Shown: positions 1 to 13,479, counted from the first letter of the stretch. The stretch: DNA of 64,000 nucleotides from Littorina saxatilis (GCF_037325665.1 NC_090258.1:34936411-35000410); one strand, 5' to 3'. Program-made: numbers and translations. Notes: generated from the letters alone by a model not told the origin.

Positions 1-716
1 GTGAGCAAATGAAGAGAATAAGCACACAGGAATACAGACAGAGTGAGCAAATGAAGAGAATAAGCACACAGGTATACAGACAGAGTGAGCAAATGAAGAG
101 AATAAGCACACAGAAATACAGACAGAGTGAGCAAATGAAGAGAATAAGCACACAGGTATACAGACAGAGTGAGCAAATGAAGAGAATAAGCACACAGAAA
201 TACAGACAGAGTGAGCAAATGAAGAGAATAAGCACACAGGTATACAGACAGAGTGAGCAAATGAAGAGAATAAGCACACAGGAATACAGACAGAGTGAGC
301 AAATGAAGAGAATACGCACACAGGAATACAAACAGAGTGAGCAAATGAAGAGAATAAGCACACAGATATACAGACAGAGTGAGCAAATGAAGAGAATAAG
401 CACACAGGAATACAGACAGAGTGAGCAAATGAAGAGAATAAGCACACAGGTATACAGACAGAGTGAGCAAATGAAGAGAATAAGCACACAGGTATACAGA
501 CAGAGTGAGCAAATGAAGAGAATAAGCACACAGGTATACAGACAGAGTGAGCAAATGAAGAGAATAAGCACACAGGTATACAGACAGAGTGAGCAAATGA
601 AGAGAATAAGCACACAGGAATACAGACAGAGTGAGCAAATGAAGAGAATAAGCACACAGGAATACAGACAGAGTGAGCAAATGAAGAGAATAAGCACACA
701 GGTATACAGACAGGGT
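1..716. repeat. 42-bp minisatellite, about 17 units
   Basis: A head-to-tail array of a 42-bp unit starting at the window edge, so its true left end is unseen. Because 42 is a multiple of three and the unit lacks stops in one frame, the whole array reads as an open frame of a 14-residue repeat (MKRISTQ-x-YRQSEQ). Units differ mainly at one codon (gaa, gta, aaa or ata). Changes are few and scattered, so the array is fairly homogeneous. I see no promoter, splice site or non-repetitive coding flank and treat the open frame as a by-product of unit length, not a gene. Confidence 0.95.
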
Positions 717-1092
717 CTAACGTAACCTAACCTCAAATTAAACAGTGTAAAACCCCATAATTATGTGTATAAAGTGAGATATAATGATCAGAGCCGTTTT
801 GGCATGATGCGACACACTCAGCGTTCAATGATTCCGCTCTACAGATAATTACAATATACCATTAAATTACCTTCACAGGACTGCATGAGACACTGGCAGA
901 AAAAGACATACTGAAAAGACCAAGCATAAAGTGAAAGAGGTCGTGTGGTACGATTCAAAGACCCAAAACGCCTTTCTTTTCCACATGAGAAAGTGGAGGA
1001 GAAGGAGGGTGTAGATTTATCAGCGGGCACGGACATACTTGAAAGTAACTGTAAGTCACTCTTATAACCGTACACTAAAACAATTGATTTCG

Positions 1093-1126
<34 letters not shown>

Positions 1127-1474
1127 AAAAAAAGAATCTTGGGCAAATCCCATCTGGCTGAGAAAAAAAGTGTTTAACTATTGACACTGTTCGAATTCGA
1201 CGCCAAAACGGCCATGTCACAGCTGAAAAGTCGGACTTGCAAACAGTATTGCGCAACACCAAACCAGTGCAAGGACCACTGAAAATAGAGTGCTGCACAG
1301 GGCGAGAAATGAAAGGCGGGGTGGCGGAGAGAGTGGGAGGCAGGCGGATGGGGCGGAGAACGGGCACATGGCGGGGAGGGCGCGGGAGAGGGGCAGAGGT
1401 GAAGGTAAACACAAATCTAAAATACTCTCCATCACCACCACATCACCGTCACCATCACCAATACTATCATCGGG
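717..1474. other. Non-genic stretch with (GTT)n
   Basis: No gene recognised. It holds a (GTT)12 microsatellite at about 1,091-1,127 and a purine-rich G+A/GGCGGG stretch at 1,310-1,400. Short open frames here are low-complexity shadows. Confidence 0.5.
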
Positions 1475-1889
1475 GCGGGGATATAGCTCAGTTGGTAGCG
1501 CGCTGGATTTGTATTCAGTTGGCCGCTGTCAGCGTGAGTTCGATCCCAGGTTCGGCGGAAATTTATTTCACAGAGTCAACTTTGTGTGCAGACTCTCTTC
1601 GGTGTCCGAACCTCCCCCCGTGTACACTACATTGGGTGTGCACGTTAAAGATCCCACGATTGACAAAAGGGTCTTTCCTGGCAAAATTGCTTAGGCACAG
1701 TTAATAATTGTCTACCTATACACGTGTGACTTGGAATAATAGGCCGTGAAAGGTAAATATGCGCCGAAATGGCTGCAATCTACTGGCCGTATAAAATTTC
1801 ATCTCACACGGCATCACTGCAGAGCGCCTAGAACTGTACCCACGGAATATGCGCGATATAAGACTCATTGATTGATTGATTGATTGATC
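1475..1889 (+). mobile_element. tRNA-derived SINE, copy 1
   Basis: The head resembles a tRNA gene: an A-box-like TAGCTCAGTTGG near 1,484 and a B-box-like GAGTTCGATCC near 1,536, the internal RNA polymerase III promoter arrangement. The body has the block around 1,620-1,690 (GTGCACGTTAAAGATCCCAC) that recurs almost unchanged in the second copy at 21,849-22,355, matching the conserved central domain known from mollusc SINEs. The 3' end is GCGCGATATAAG followed by (ATTG)n. A possible ~7-bp target duplication (ATCATCG) flanks it. It is non-coding and would depend on a partner LINE. Confidence 0.85.
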
Positions 1890-2301
1890 ATCATCGCCGT
1901 CGTTACAATTTGCCAGCATGGTTGTATCATCAGACTCGGATATATCGGCCTCGATAAAGGTTCTTCAAGTGTGGATGATGTCATTATCGATGTACTGTCA
2001 TTGTGGCATCGACTGAAGAATAATTTAGACTGGGTCGTATGTTCATCCCAAGACTGACCAACACCGTAAGGACGGTTGGACGAGCGTTCTTTGTGGCAGC
2101 ATGGTTAGTGTCATCGGTTGCACTGAGTAATTCACTAAGTTTCAGACAATGAGTTCCTCCCGGTGAGGTCAAGTAACTGCATGAGTTACTTGCTGCAGTG
2201 GGGCAGGTGTCAGTTAGGGTCAGGTATGAGTGCAATCCGGCATTTGTCGTCAAGGTGGCCGCAAGACATGGCCTACATGAGTCAGTTTTGTCTAGCATGC
2301 T
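1890..2301. other. Non-genic stretch
   Basis: I see no gene, recognisable mobile element or RNA here; open frames on both strands are short and overlapping. Confidence 0.4.
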
Positions 2302-2568
2302 GCCGGTGTCACGAACTGAAAACTCTGCTGAACAATCCCGCTCAATGCGGTCAATGCGCATGCACCAATCTTGGACTTAAAAAATGCGACCCTTTGACCG
2401 AACGAACCATGGGTTAGGGTTAGGGTTAGGGTTAGGGTTAGGATTAGGGTTAGGATTAGGGTTAGGGTTAGGTTGTTCACGACCTGATTAATCTCCCCAT
2501 GTTAGCGCATGCGCATTGACCTCATTGAGAGGGATTGTTCAGGCAGATTTTTCAGTTCGTGACACCGG
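2302..2568. repeat. Inverted repeat enclosing a telomeric tract
   Basis: The arms 2,302-2,370 and 2,505-2,568 are imperfect reverse complements of about 65 bp, beginning GCCGGTGTCACGAACTGAAA on the left and ending in its complement on the right. Between them lies the TTAGGG tract plus about 40 bp on either side. This looks like a small hairpin element or the product of an inverted duplication; no clear target-site duplication was found outside the arms. Confidence 0.75.
2411..2473 (+). repeat. Interstitial telomeric repeat (TTAGGG)~10
   Basis: About ten tandem copies of the metazoan telomere hexamer, two of them changed to GGATTA. The tract is too short and too internal to be a chromosome end. 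It may be a relic of break repair or simply the microsatellite core of the surrounding inverted repeat. Confidence 0.95.
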
Positions 2569-2954
2569 ATTTTGACTGCACTTTGATGTTGAGACGTCAC
2601 GGCCGAGTCATCGATGAAGGCACTGACGCTGTTCAATCACTGATCACGAGTCCGCGTGTCACTAATATCAATGTGCTGTCTTTGCTTTGTTTAGCGACCA
2701 GCATCAAAGAGGCGCATAGAGGACTGCCTGGGAGAAGAGGACCACCAGGACAAAGAATGAAATCGATTGAATATGCTGTGCTGTTGCCCTGCTAAGCTGC
2801 GTGCATTTTTAATTTCTCCGCAACATAATATGCATTTTTTTATTATGAAATAAAATTGTTGATCGTATCTTGAGTTTATTGTGTTACATGTAATAGTCCT
2901 TATGATCTGTGACTGAGTGTGAAAGTTGGTGTGTGTGCGTGGATACATTTACCA

Positions 2955-3447
2955 AAACCTACATTCACTCTCAACGTTGCATTCACGTCGAAATCAAACC
3001 AAACCACAACCACAACCAAAACTTCACGTTGTGTCGACGTGTAATTCACGTCAATTTTATCACGAAAAATGCACCAAAACTCAACTTTCATGTCAACGTA
3101 GAATTCACGTAATTCTTAACCTAAATTTTGACCTAAAATTTACGTTCCATTCACGTGGACATTACGTAAAAATGCAACGCAATTTCAACCAAACCACAAC
3201 CACAACCAAAAATTCACGTTGTGACAACGTAGAATTCACGTAATGTTATTACGAACAATCCACCTCCACCAATAATTCACGTTGCATTCACGTTGGTGTC
3301 ACGTAAAATGCAACGTTGTTTTCCAACGTTATTCCCGCGTGATTTCGTTCATACAAATCTACGTAAAAAAACGTTGAAACGCAACGTAAACCCAACGTAA
3401 CCCAACGTGAATATAACGTGAATACAACGTAAAATTGTTTGCTGGGC
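2955..3447. repeat. Degenerate ACGTTG/CAACGT-rich repeat
   Basis: About 490 bp dense in ACGTTG, AACGT and TTCACGT words, with a self-similar block (ACCACAACCACAACCAAAA) occurring at about 3,003 and 3,193. The left part favours TTCACGT and the right part AACGTGAA, as if the halves were inverted copies. The right edge is near TTGTTTGCTGGG. I infer a dispersed non-coding element of a kind common in marine animals; no coding capacity is seen. Confidence 0.6.
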
Positions 3448-4392
3448 GGATGCCGGGGACACGGCAGGGGAGAATAGGGGTTAAAAGGTCCGTCACTGAA
3501 ACCCAAGCACGGTACAGAACTTGTCCCGTGTTGGTCCAAGAACTGTGTGATATAGGATGTTACATAAATCACTTCTTTATCATCAGTCAGTGTTCCTATC
3601 CTCAGAAGATGACATCAGCCGAGTCTCCTCGATGAATGCAGCTGTCCTCCTAGGTCCTCAAGTCCAGGGTGCCGTAGACGTGTGTCTGCACTGGCGTTGT
3701 GGCTCACGTTGGCCGCCAGAAGTCTGCCAGAAACGCAGCGGCGTATGTAAAGCGGCGCTGGAGGATGTCTCAGTGGTCAATTCATCGTTCCGGTGCCACA
3801 AGTGTATTCCTCTGACACTTCCCGACGCTAAACTGTCAGTTGTGCCGGTGCAAGTTCTTGCGCAGACGAGTGTGGCTACGCCAGAAGATCTCACCCGTAG
3901 TTCTCTTCTCAGATTTGTTACGGTAGCTGTGGAATGAAGTCCGTCACTGGTATATATCAGAGCGGGAAAGCCAGAGACTGTCCTGTTACCAGGCTCATCA
4001 GCAGCGGCAGGACATGTACAATGATCATTGCGAGACTGACATGTCCTGGGTTCATCAGGCCTATAGAACACTTGTGGCAGGACGGTTTCCAATGACGGCT
4101 GCAGTCATTCACATGACTGATACAGTCATCTAGACGAGACGGTCTTGTCAGTCCCGCTATATTCCCCAGTAGGGCCTACCCAGGACTTGTGTCACTGGAC
4201 ATGCCGGTGCTCGGTCATTATGGTGAGATATGATTGCCATGTTCTTACCGGTGATTGTGTTGGAGCTTGGAAATAGCAGCCAAGGGGCAACGACTATCCT
4301 AGCATACAATGGATCTCTTGTTTGTTAACATATTAAAAGTATATTCACACTGAGACGGTGGAGGTTAACATGATCATTCTGGCGGTCTTCTT
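3448..4392. other. Non-genic stretch
   Basis: No gene or repeat family recognised. Overlapping open frames at 3,557-3,937 (+) and 3,658-4,092 (-) show no familiar domain and sit on each other, so neither is called. Confidence 0.35.
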
Positions 4393-4690
4393 CCGTGAGC
4401 CGGCATCATCATCACCATCACCATCACCATCACCATCACCATCATCAGCATCATCACCATCACCATCATCATCATCATCAGCAGCAGCAGCAGCAGCATC
4501 ATCATCATCGTCATCATCATCATGCAGAAATCGTCGTCGTCATCGTCTTTTCCACCATTGACCAGAGCTTGTCTGTGATGATCAACATATCATTGTATGC
4601 CGTTGTCATCATTATCATCATCATCGTCGTAGTTGAAGTTGTCGTTGTCATTTCCACTGACAATTACGATGATGATAATGATGACCACGG
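4393..4690. repeat. Trinucleotide microsatellite block
   Basis: (CAT/ATC)n from about 4,405 to 4,530 with a short CAG run inside, followed by a (GAT/ATC)-rich tract to 4,690. Open frames through it give only Ser-Pro or His-rich peptides. Confidence 0.9.
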
Positions 4691-6986
4691 ACGACAATGT
4701 TATGTTGCGCGACTAGTGGCAAAAACATGACCTAAATGGGTGGAAGCGGGGGTGGGGGTGGGGGGGGGGGGGGCAGATTTAAAAGACTATAGAGCGCGGC
4801 TGACCCCCTTCACCACCTCCCCGTCGTTTGGCTGCCCTGTCAAACGGCAAGTGACAACGAAACCCACACAAACTAGCAGCTTTGACTTATAACAAAAGAA
4901 GAAAATAACCAGGTTTACAATATATTTGATATAACTTGATAATAGTTAACCTCTAATAATCAGGACGGACAAACAGCGGCAACCGTTTGCTGCTTCGGAC
5001 AAGTGTATTGAGTTAATAACTCTCGGGGTCAACAAACAAGAAAATAGAACAACGGAAAAGGGAAGAGAGAGGTGGGGCCAACTCGTGTCTTTACCTCCAA
5101 TTTACAGCAAAGCTTGAAACAGCTGAAAACTACAATGAGTGATTTTGTTGTCAATCTGGCCCAGCAAGATACAACCGCACAGCAAGAAATCCAGCAAACT
5201 AACCAGCAGACCTTGTTGACATTTTACGGGTCTTGGTCAAAAACCAATACTCGTGAAATAATGTCCCCCATGTTTCATTTCTGGCGATTGTGTCAGAATT
5301 TGTCAGAAAAGAAGTCAGTAAATGCGCTCGATTTTCTGTGTATGCTCTTAGGTGTTATGTGCATACCCTCGTCTTCATAGATTGTGTGTATGTCTATTGT
5401 TTTCGTCTTCAAATTATTAAGTCAAGGCAACCTGACGTTTCTTCGGCAATCGTGACAGGCTTGGAAGACTTTAAAACCCGTTCATATCATCACTTTAGTT
5501 AAAACACACCCAAAGGCCTTCCTTGTGCTTGTATTCATCTCATCTAAATTGTTGACATCAGAGAGAGCTGGATATCTGGAATATTCTCTGTTTTCGTGTC
5601 AGCGGGACACAATTTCACACCCAAAACGAGTACACGCAACATACATTAACCTGTAACCTTTGAGAAGAGTCCATTTTTTCTGAAATGGGGAGAGGTTTTG
5701 AACTTCTTCCAAGCAAAATCTACGTTTCTTTATGAAATATACCCTCAAATTATACTAACTTACGGTGGCTTCTTCTCTTACTTCGGTTTTAGAAAAAAGG
5801 GAAACGATTTAGCACCTCTTTTAGAAAGAAAACCTACATTCCAATGATTCATTGCAGTCAAAACAAGATACGAGGCCCAAACAAGGACTACTTTACATGT
5901 TGGAACGAGCAATATCTTTCTGCTTTTCTTCTTCTTCAAAATTGGACTAACTGATTGGGTTTTTTCAGTCAGCTCATACACTGACTTGTTAATACATTGA
6001 TATATAATAACGTTGTTTCTGATCGTTGCCATTACTTTGCAGGTAAAGGTCTTCGCCAACCTGTGCAGCGCCTCCTTGACCTACATATTCTGCATGCGTG
6101 TTGCTTCTGTGTTGCCTCTGACCTCCGCTGGTGCTTTAGTGTGTCATTGTCGAATTAGAAATAGCAACAAGCTACACGCACACAATTTCCTGCACTTGTC
6201 ATTGTGGCTCACGCACACTTAGCCAGTCACTCGAAGTGCTTCTTTCGCGCAGACAGGAAGAAGTATGCGATGTCACACGATTTATTGTTTTGCTGCATGC
6301 AAGCATTCTAAAAATAGCTCAACTGCATGTGTTGCACACAGATGGCACATGTGTTGCAGTTTGAGACCCGTGACATTAAAATACATTCTCGCGGTAGACT
6401 GACAAAGCACCTCTCCCTCACTGTCAATTCCTCCTTCTTCTGCTCCCTCTCTTTCACTTGAGTTTCTTTGTGGCAAACTGACTTTCTAGCTGTGAAAGAA
6501 TATGAACTAATGGGTCTGTTTTCATTCATGTGATTATGCTAAAGGAAGCAGAAATTCGGTGTCATTAATTTACATTTGTTCTGCCAGATCGATGTACGTG
6601 TTTGTGGTCCTCGGCAGCTCGTCAAGAATGAGCTTTCTTTTTGCACAATTAATAGTTGGGAAAATGGTAGAATGTGTCTTTGCTGTACAATAATAAAAAG
6701 ATCTTTTTATGCCCCCCCCCCCCCCCCCCCCCCCTTTCCGTGGCGGAACATGATGTTGGTATTTTTCTCAATATAAAGATACATCTTAATCGGTTTTTTT
6801 GTGTTCTGGTAAATCAGCTGGAAATACACCTGTCACATAAAAAGAGGAAGCTAGGAAGTCGGTTGGAGTTTCTCTGCAGGGAAAAAGCTAACAAACCAAG
6901 ACACCGAGGTCTACGCTCCAAGGGAGGCAACTACCAAAATTACTCTTCAACTCAAAGAAACGACGAAAAACCTCGAAAACGAAAGC
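4691..6986. other. Region upstream of CCDC12
   Basis: A G-run at about 4,753-4,773 and a 24-base C-run at about 6,711-6,734 punctuate otherwise unique sequence. A 102-codon open frame at 5,072-5,380 (+) encodes a Gln-rich peptide (around SNLQQSLKQLKTTMSDF), but it has no recognised domain and no matching splice signals that I can defend. The CCDC12 promoter and any 5' UTR should lie in the last few hundred bases. Confidence 0.35.
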
Positions 6987-7126
6987 ATGGCGTCTGTTGG
7001 CAGTCTTGAGGAGGAGGCTCGGAAAAGAAAAGATCGCTTGCGTGCTCTGACTAGAAAAACAAACGATTGTGACTCGGCAAGAGAGAAGCATGAATCGGAA
7101 TCAACCGAAAAGGAAAAGTTACCGAG
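6987..7126 (+). CDS. CCDC12: CCDC12 coding exon 1
   Basis: Starts at the ATG in AAAGCATGGCG and ends before the donor gtaagt, splitting an Arg codon after two bases. It encodes the charged LEEEARKRKDRLRA helix and a Glu/Lys-rich tail. Any 5' UTR lies upstream and is not delimited. Confidence 0.93.
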
Positions 7127-10100
7127 GTAAGTTTGTAATTTCTAGACTAAACATCAATTTTTTTTAAAAGGTTCAGAATCAGAGCTTTGTTTCTCACTCT
7201 CACCAGAGACATAGGCCTAGATAGAAGAGATGCGAAGCGCTGTCTTCCCGCTCGCGTTATCTTCGCCTACGGCAGGGGCAAGTAATCCTCCCACTGGCGC
7301 CAAGCTCGCGGTATCTTCGCCTACGGCAGGGGCAAGTAATCCTCCCACCGTGGCGCCAAGCTCGCAATTGTTGTGTTTTTAAAGAGTTATAACTGTTTCA
7401 TAAAAAATCATAGATAATAAAACATGCAATTTGTTAATTATTTGCACTCAAGAGAAACAGAAAATCACAAGAAGAAGATTATTGCATCATTTGGTGAGTA
7501 GAAGATGAATCCTAAAGAGTAAAGTAAGCAATTTCGCTCATTTCTCCTTAAAAACTTTTTATCCACACGCCAGTGTAAGTGCGAGAACCACTTGAGTGAG
7601 ACTTAAAAGCATCAAATTTAATTACAGCGCGTCAAAAATTATACAAACAGATTAATGTATACACCAGTAACGCATTTGCCAGTTAAGGGAAAGCAAAGTT
7701 GCGCACAAAAGAAAATATTAGCTCCCAAACATTGCCTCCATGCACAATGGACTTAGAAACAATGGCCGCAAGAACCGAAGGAACCGTTTTTGACTCACTT
7801 CGGGAACCCAATCCTCTCAAATGCGTTCGTGTGCACACTATTGAAGCTACAGAATATGAATCAAGTTTACTTACCACTGATATCTCTCGTCTGAAGCTGG
7901 ATATATCCAAAGAAATATGACAGAAAAGCACTTCAAATCGGTGTCAGAGAGCAAGCGAACAACAACGTAGTACGGGATGATGGCTAACAATCGCGCGAGG
8001 TCACGCTGACCGAGCGCGGTACCCCAAGAGTTCACGCGAGCGGCCTTCGCTTCGCATCTCTGTATGTAAATATCATATATATGTCTCTGCTCTCACTTAG
8101 GCCATAGACCTAACTATAGGTCCCTGCTTAGGCTGAAGGTCTATCTTGAACTTTAGTGTGTTAAAATTCACAGCTCATAATTCAGAGGCATTTAAGCCTC
8201 CAAATTTGTAGAACCTGCACTTGTAATCATAACAAGTCATTTTAGATCCCTTTGAAGTCAAGGAATGAACTCCGATGAACTGTACGAATGCATTTCGTTT
8301 ACATGCGTCAAAGAAGGAATTATCCGTGTCAGTGGACAGTGGAGGCAACTCTGTCGTGTAATTGATGTCCCTTGGTTGACAACGTACGCCATTTTCGCCG
8401 ATCAATCAACCAAATTAATTAATTATGCTTAGGCCAACAAAAAAATTTGTCTGTTTCTGGTAACATGGCTAAAAAAAATAGGGTAGGTAGGTAGGGATTT
8501 TTTTCTTCTTTTTTTTCCCCAAATGTAGACCAATAAAACTAACTTTAAAAATCGCGCAAAGAGACTGGATTCACTAAACATAGAGACAAGACACTCAACA
8601 CATTTACAAATCTGTGACAAAGACTGAAAGAGTATGACATGTTTTTCTTTGTTTACCTGGTCTGATATTTCCATGATGAAACAGAAAAGAAGACTTGAGA
8701 CATCTTACATCTTGAGCTTGGACAAATGGGAAAATTTTTTGAGTTTGGAAAAAAAAAGTTTAGGGTCGGCGCCGAAATTTAGGGTCGGTCGGGTGACCAG
8801 AAACAGACAATTTTTTTGGGGGGGCCTTAGGTTTGGAGCTCAATCCGTCAATTAATTTCACAACAAATGTTCTTTGGCTTGATTAAAGGTACTTGTATCA
8901 AAAATAATTAAAGAATGCCACTCGATTCTGAGCTATGAATTTAACACACTAAAGTTCAAGATCATAAGATGACCTTATGTCGACCAAAAGAGGGGGACTC
9001 CCTGTAGATATGGAGTTTCTGTAGGCGTTTTCCCTGTATACAGGGAATCCCCCTGGATGTGGATGGAGTTCCTGTAGCGTTTCGCTGATCTCGTTGAAAG
9101 TCACGTGATGCTTAGCGACATCAGTAGAATTTGATGGACTCACTCATATTCAAAAGTCAAAAGATCACATCTGGCATGTCTGTCGACTATATGAACTTTT
9201 ACCCACAGTCAGGATTCCGACCACTGCCGAGTAGTGCGAAAGGGAGGCTAATGACGTCACTGACATAGATATAGCCTGTCCAGACACTAAAGTCACAGAC
9301 CCGTGTCTGTAGCCACAGCCATAAGTATTGGCTGTGGGTGGAAAACCAACAAATCGTTTACGAAGTTTAAAAAAAAAAGGTGTTTTAACTTACAAATTTA
9401 CTTCATCGCTAAATCCTTCCCTTTACATTCAAGGGATGTAACACTCAATGCACGTTTTCGAAGGAATCAAATTTTGAGGTGAAAATGAAATCTATTGAAT
9501 TTCATCACCAATTTTCTTCACTTGTCCCTCAAATAAGTATTGTGAGTATTGTTTTGTCATAACTGAAAAAAGTATCTTTTTCACCATGTTAATGATTTCT
9601 GCGCTGCAGTTTGTTGATAAATGTAGTACTATTAGCCTCGGGACTAGTAGTGATTCAACTGGTGCTGCTTGGTTCGTGGACGCATACAGTGATGGTTGAC
9701 TTGGAATGGAATCGGTGACTCGTGGGCATTGTTGTTGCGATGTTCAATCTTTCATAAACCACTAAAACTCCTTTGAATGAAGAAGAAGCGAAGGAAATGA
9801 AAGAAAGAATTTGGCAAGGAGAAAACAAAGGTTGAAAGTTAACTAACCATTTCAAACGGTGACAGGACTTGAGCCTCCAACCTGCCCAGGCAACGGTCCA
9901 GCGCGTCATCCACTGTGCTATTTAACTGGCTGTTTAGCTATGTTTCATATGGCAATTCCATATGTTGACTCTTCCTTGAGTATGTGATGTCACTTCTACG
10001 AGGTTATATCTAGACCTACTCCCCCTCTTCCTATTCTATTCTCTTGAACATGTTGGCTTTTAATCAGGGATTTCCGCGGACACAACTTACAAATTCCGCT

Positions 10101-12702
10101 GGAGTAATCTATTTTTCCGCGTCCCATTTCATCACAGTATCTATAACTTGTTGACTGAATGATATGGAGAGAAGTGAAGATGGAACAGAACACTGGAGGC
10201 TTGAGAGTTAAATTGTGCTGACTGAAAACTCCTGATAACTAATAGTCATTTTGAGCTTCAATGCATTGAATCATACTGTTGCCAGTTTTGGATTATGGAT
10301 ACATGGTTCATTACGCAAGTATGCACTATTACAATGTTACCATTGTTGTGTGAAAGGTGTTTTTTTTTTGGGGGGGGGGGGGGGGGGAGTGAGGAAAATG
10401 TCTTTTTTACCTGATCCAAATGAGTTGAATTTTACTCTCAGAATGCACCAGATTGCACAGATTTTAATGTACCATTTAAAAAAAATTGGGGGAGCATGCC
10501 CCCGAACCCCTCTAGAAAAAAGGGATTTCCTCTTTTTTTTCATCACAAGATAGTCCCACCCCTGTTAATGTGAATTTTGACTCGGGGTAATGTGACGTGA
10601 CACATCCTTTTTACAGACCGGTGTTCCGCAGCTATCGACCTCAGGCGGAAGAGCTCAAGGAGAGTGTGCTACCACGTATGAAACCAGGAGATGGTACGTT
10701 GGATGTAGTCTCAACTTACAGAGATCGGAGACTTTAAACAAAATTAATTTGGGTGTTGTGTGCTTTTAAATTTAACCCTTACACTGGTGCAATTCTGTAA
10801 CACATCTTACATAGCCACTGGTGAATTAACAGAGAGAAAAATAAAGAAAAATGGTCATATAGGTTTTCGCATCCATGGGAGGTAATCGGAACCGACCAAA
10901 CAGACTGACTCACTGAGCCAGTAGCGCGACATAATTTGTGACAACCAGGTGACAGTATACGTAAAGTAGCGCGACATATGTCGCGACAACCAGCCTAAGG
11001 GTTAACAGGTATGCTCAAAAACACAAATTTCATCTTGCCCACCAGATGTTTAACCCAGAAGATTCTTTCGTCTGCCAGTAATTTATTTGTTCATCAGCAA
11101 GACAATTATGAAAAAGACCAGCCCAAAAAGTACTGATTTTACAGAAAATAAGAATACATTGATATCGGTAAAGCAGATGGTAAGCTCATTGCTGAGTGGA
11201 ATATGAAAAGAAGATAACACCTGGGTGTTAAGAACAGGGTCGTCTGTTGGAGGAGCGTTCAGAGAGTTTATGGCCATCTGTGAAATTATGTTCCATTCAC
11301 CACTGGCGACTTTTCTCACTTTTGTCATCATCCCTGTTTAATGGTGATATTTTCAAGTGTTTCTAACTTGTACAGTTTCAAAGTTTTTGCACTGAAGATA
11401 CATGTGAAACCAAAATGCATATCATCTTTTTTTTATCAAAAGAGGTCTCCTGTAATTTCACAAGACTTACTGATCCATGCTAGTTGGAATGGAATTAAAA
11501 GCATGTTTTAATCATACGTGTAGCTGCAGCTAATGGAAAAGATTCTACCTTCTTATTCTGCAATGGCTGTGAATGATCTTCAAGACCTCGCCAAAAAGCA
11601 CTACAAAGTGAGGTAGACTTGATAGATACCGAGGGTGACTGTTACAAAGTTTGCAATGCTTGTTTCAGTGTCAGAGGAGGTGCAGGACCAGATCCAGGCT
11701 GGCAAGTCTGAGCATGTTGTCAATGAAGTGGTAAGTCTCAATGTATCACTTACTCTCTTACACTTACACAAGTCTCTTTCGTTTTCTGTTGGCAGTCATT
11801 GACATGCTGACATTTATTTCAAATCACCCAAAACGTTGCTATCAATTTGGAAGTACATGTACATTGTACAATGTATTGCTGAACTTTTTTGCACAATGGG
11901 GTGAAGCAAAGGATTTCGTGTAATTTTGGAAAATTGCTGAAACTTGCATGGTCATTGTAGCTAAGTTGCTGAAAAAAATGTTCATACTCCTTAGGCCCCC
12001 CCCCCAAAAATAGTCTGTTTACGGTAACATAGGCAAAACAAGAGGCGAAGCCTTCAAGGCTCACGTAAGAAATCAACAAACAGTAACACAAACTCAATCA
12101 CTCCGTCACACATACACACACACACAGTCGGCATAGGTGATACGGTGCAAGAGTGCGAGACACTTGATTTAGATCTGTCTGTCTGTAGCCTACTTACTTA
12201 CACGACTGCCTGAGATGGCCAAATCGACACTGCGCTTTCGACAGCGCTGCGCTTCCTCGCGCAGACACTGGAAACACGCTGAGCAGATTAACCTGTAGGA
12301 AATCTCCTTTGGTATCTTCTTTATCTATTTTTCTGAAGCTACGAAACCGAACAATGTAAAATCGTCTTCTCCGAATCGGCGAACTGCAGCTCGGTGATAA
12401 CTGTATCTATACCACAATCCTTCATGCGATCTGACCTAACCTTGTCCCCTGACCTGGTCTACATACCACACACGACACAAACCAGTCACCTGTTTTTACC
12501 CCCCCCCCCAAAACCCCCCACCACCCGTTTTCTTTGGATACACACTTTAACTACATACGTGCCGACGAAATGTTGATCATTGCTTCAATACTTTGAAGCT
12601 GTTGCTTAAATAATAACCAGGTAAAATTAGTATTTCGGTGTTCAGTCAAATGTTAAAGTTTCTACCACAGACATACATACATCTTCTTCTATATACGACT
12701 TG

Positions 12703-12767
<65 letters not shown>

Positions 12768-13479
12768 GCGATGCACGGCCAAAGTTCTCGGTGGATCTTT
12801 TTCAAATTTGGGGACCGTATTCAGCTACACCCCGGACACAACCTCATCGATGAGATATTTCAACACGTGCTCTCAGCGCGCAGCGCTGAACTGATTTTGG
12901 TTTTTCTCTGGATCCATTCCCAGTAACTCTTCCTTATCTTCTCCAGTGTTTTCAGCGTTTATCTCCCTTCCTTCGTGTGGCGTCAATCCATATTCCCGTT
13001 ACTACGTTACTATTTTTAGAATGTCACGATTGCACCCGTAAGTTGTCCTTACTGTAAAAATGAAAAGGTCGAATCAATTTATAGCCACGCGAAAAATACA
13101 CTGTCATCTATCTCTATATATTTATAGATATAGATATACATATATATATACGGCTTTTCTGTGTGTGTGTTTGTGTGTGTGTGTGGGCAACACCTGTGGA
13201 TTGTAGAGTTCTGTTTGTGATGTGGTCTAGCGGCTTTGGTGTGTCAGTATTCATTCAAAGGGGGTCGAGTGTGACAGGGAGACTACCGTCGCCCTTCACA
13301 GCAGACTCTGCAGAGTTGTTCGCCTTAGAAGTTGTGGGCTTTCCTTGCATGTACCCGTAAGGTGTCCTTACTGTAAAAGTGAAAAAGTCGAATAAATTTA
13401 TAGCCACCCGAAAAATACACTGCCACCTATCTCTATATATTTATAGATATAGATATACATATATATATATATACGGCTT

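Noticed and set aside
1475-1560. A true tRNA gene
   Set aside because: The A and B boxes are present but the arms do not pair into a full cloverleaf and the SINE core follows directly.
3557-4092. Overlapping open frames on both strands as genes
   Set aside because: They overlap each other, have no familiar motif and no regulatory context.
5072-5380. 102-codon Gln-rich open frame upstream of CCDC12 as a possible gene
   Set aside because: No recognised domain, no defensible splice sites and no second exon; kept only as a note.
10363-10560. A full copy of the CAGGCATG element
   Set aside because: Shares the hairpin block with 42,328-42,674 but neither terminus nor a target duplication is present.
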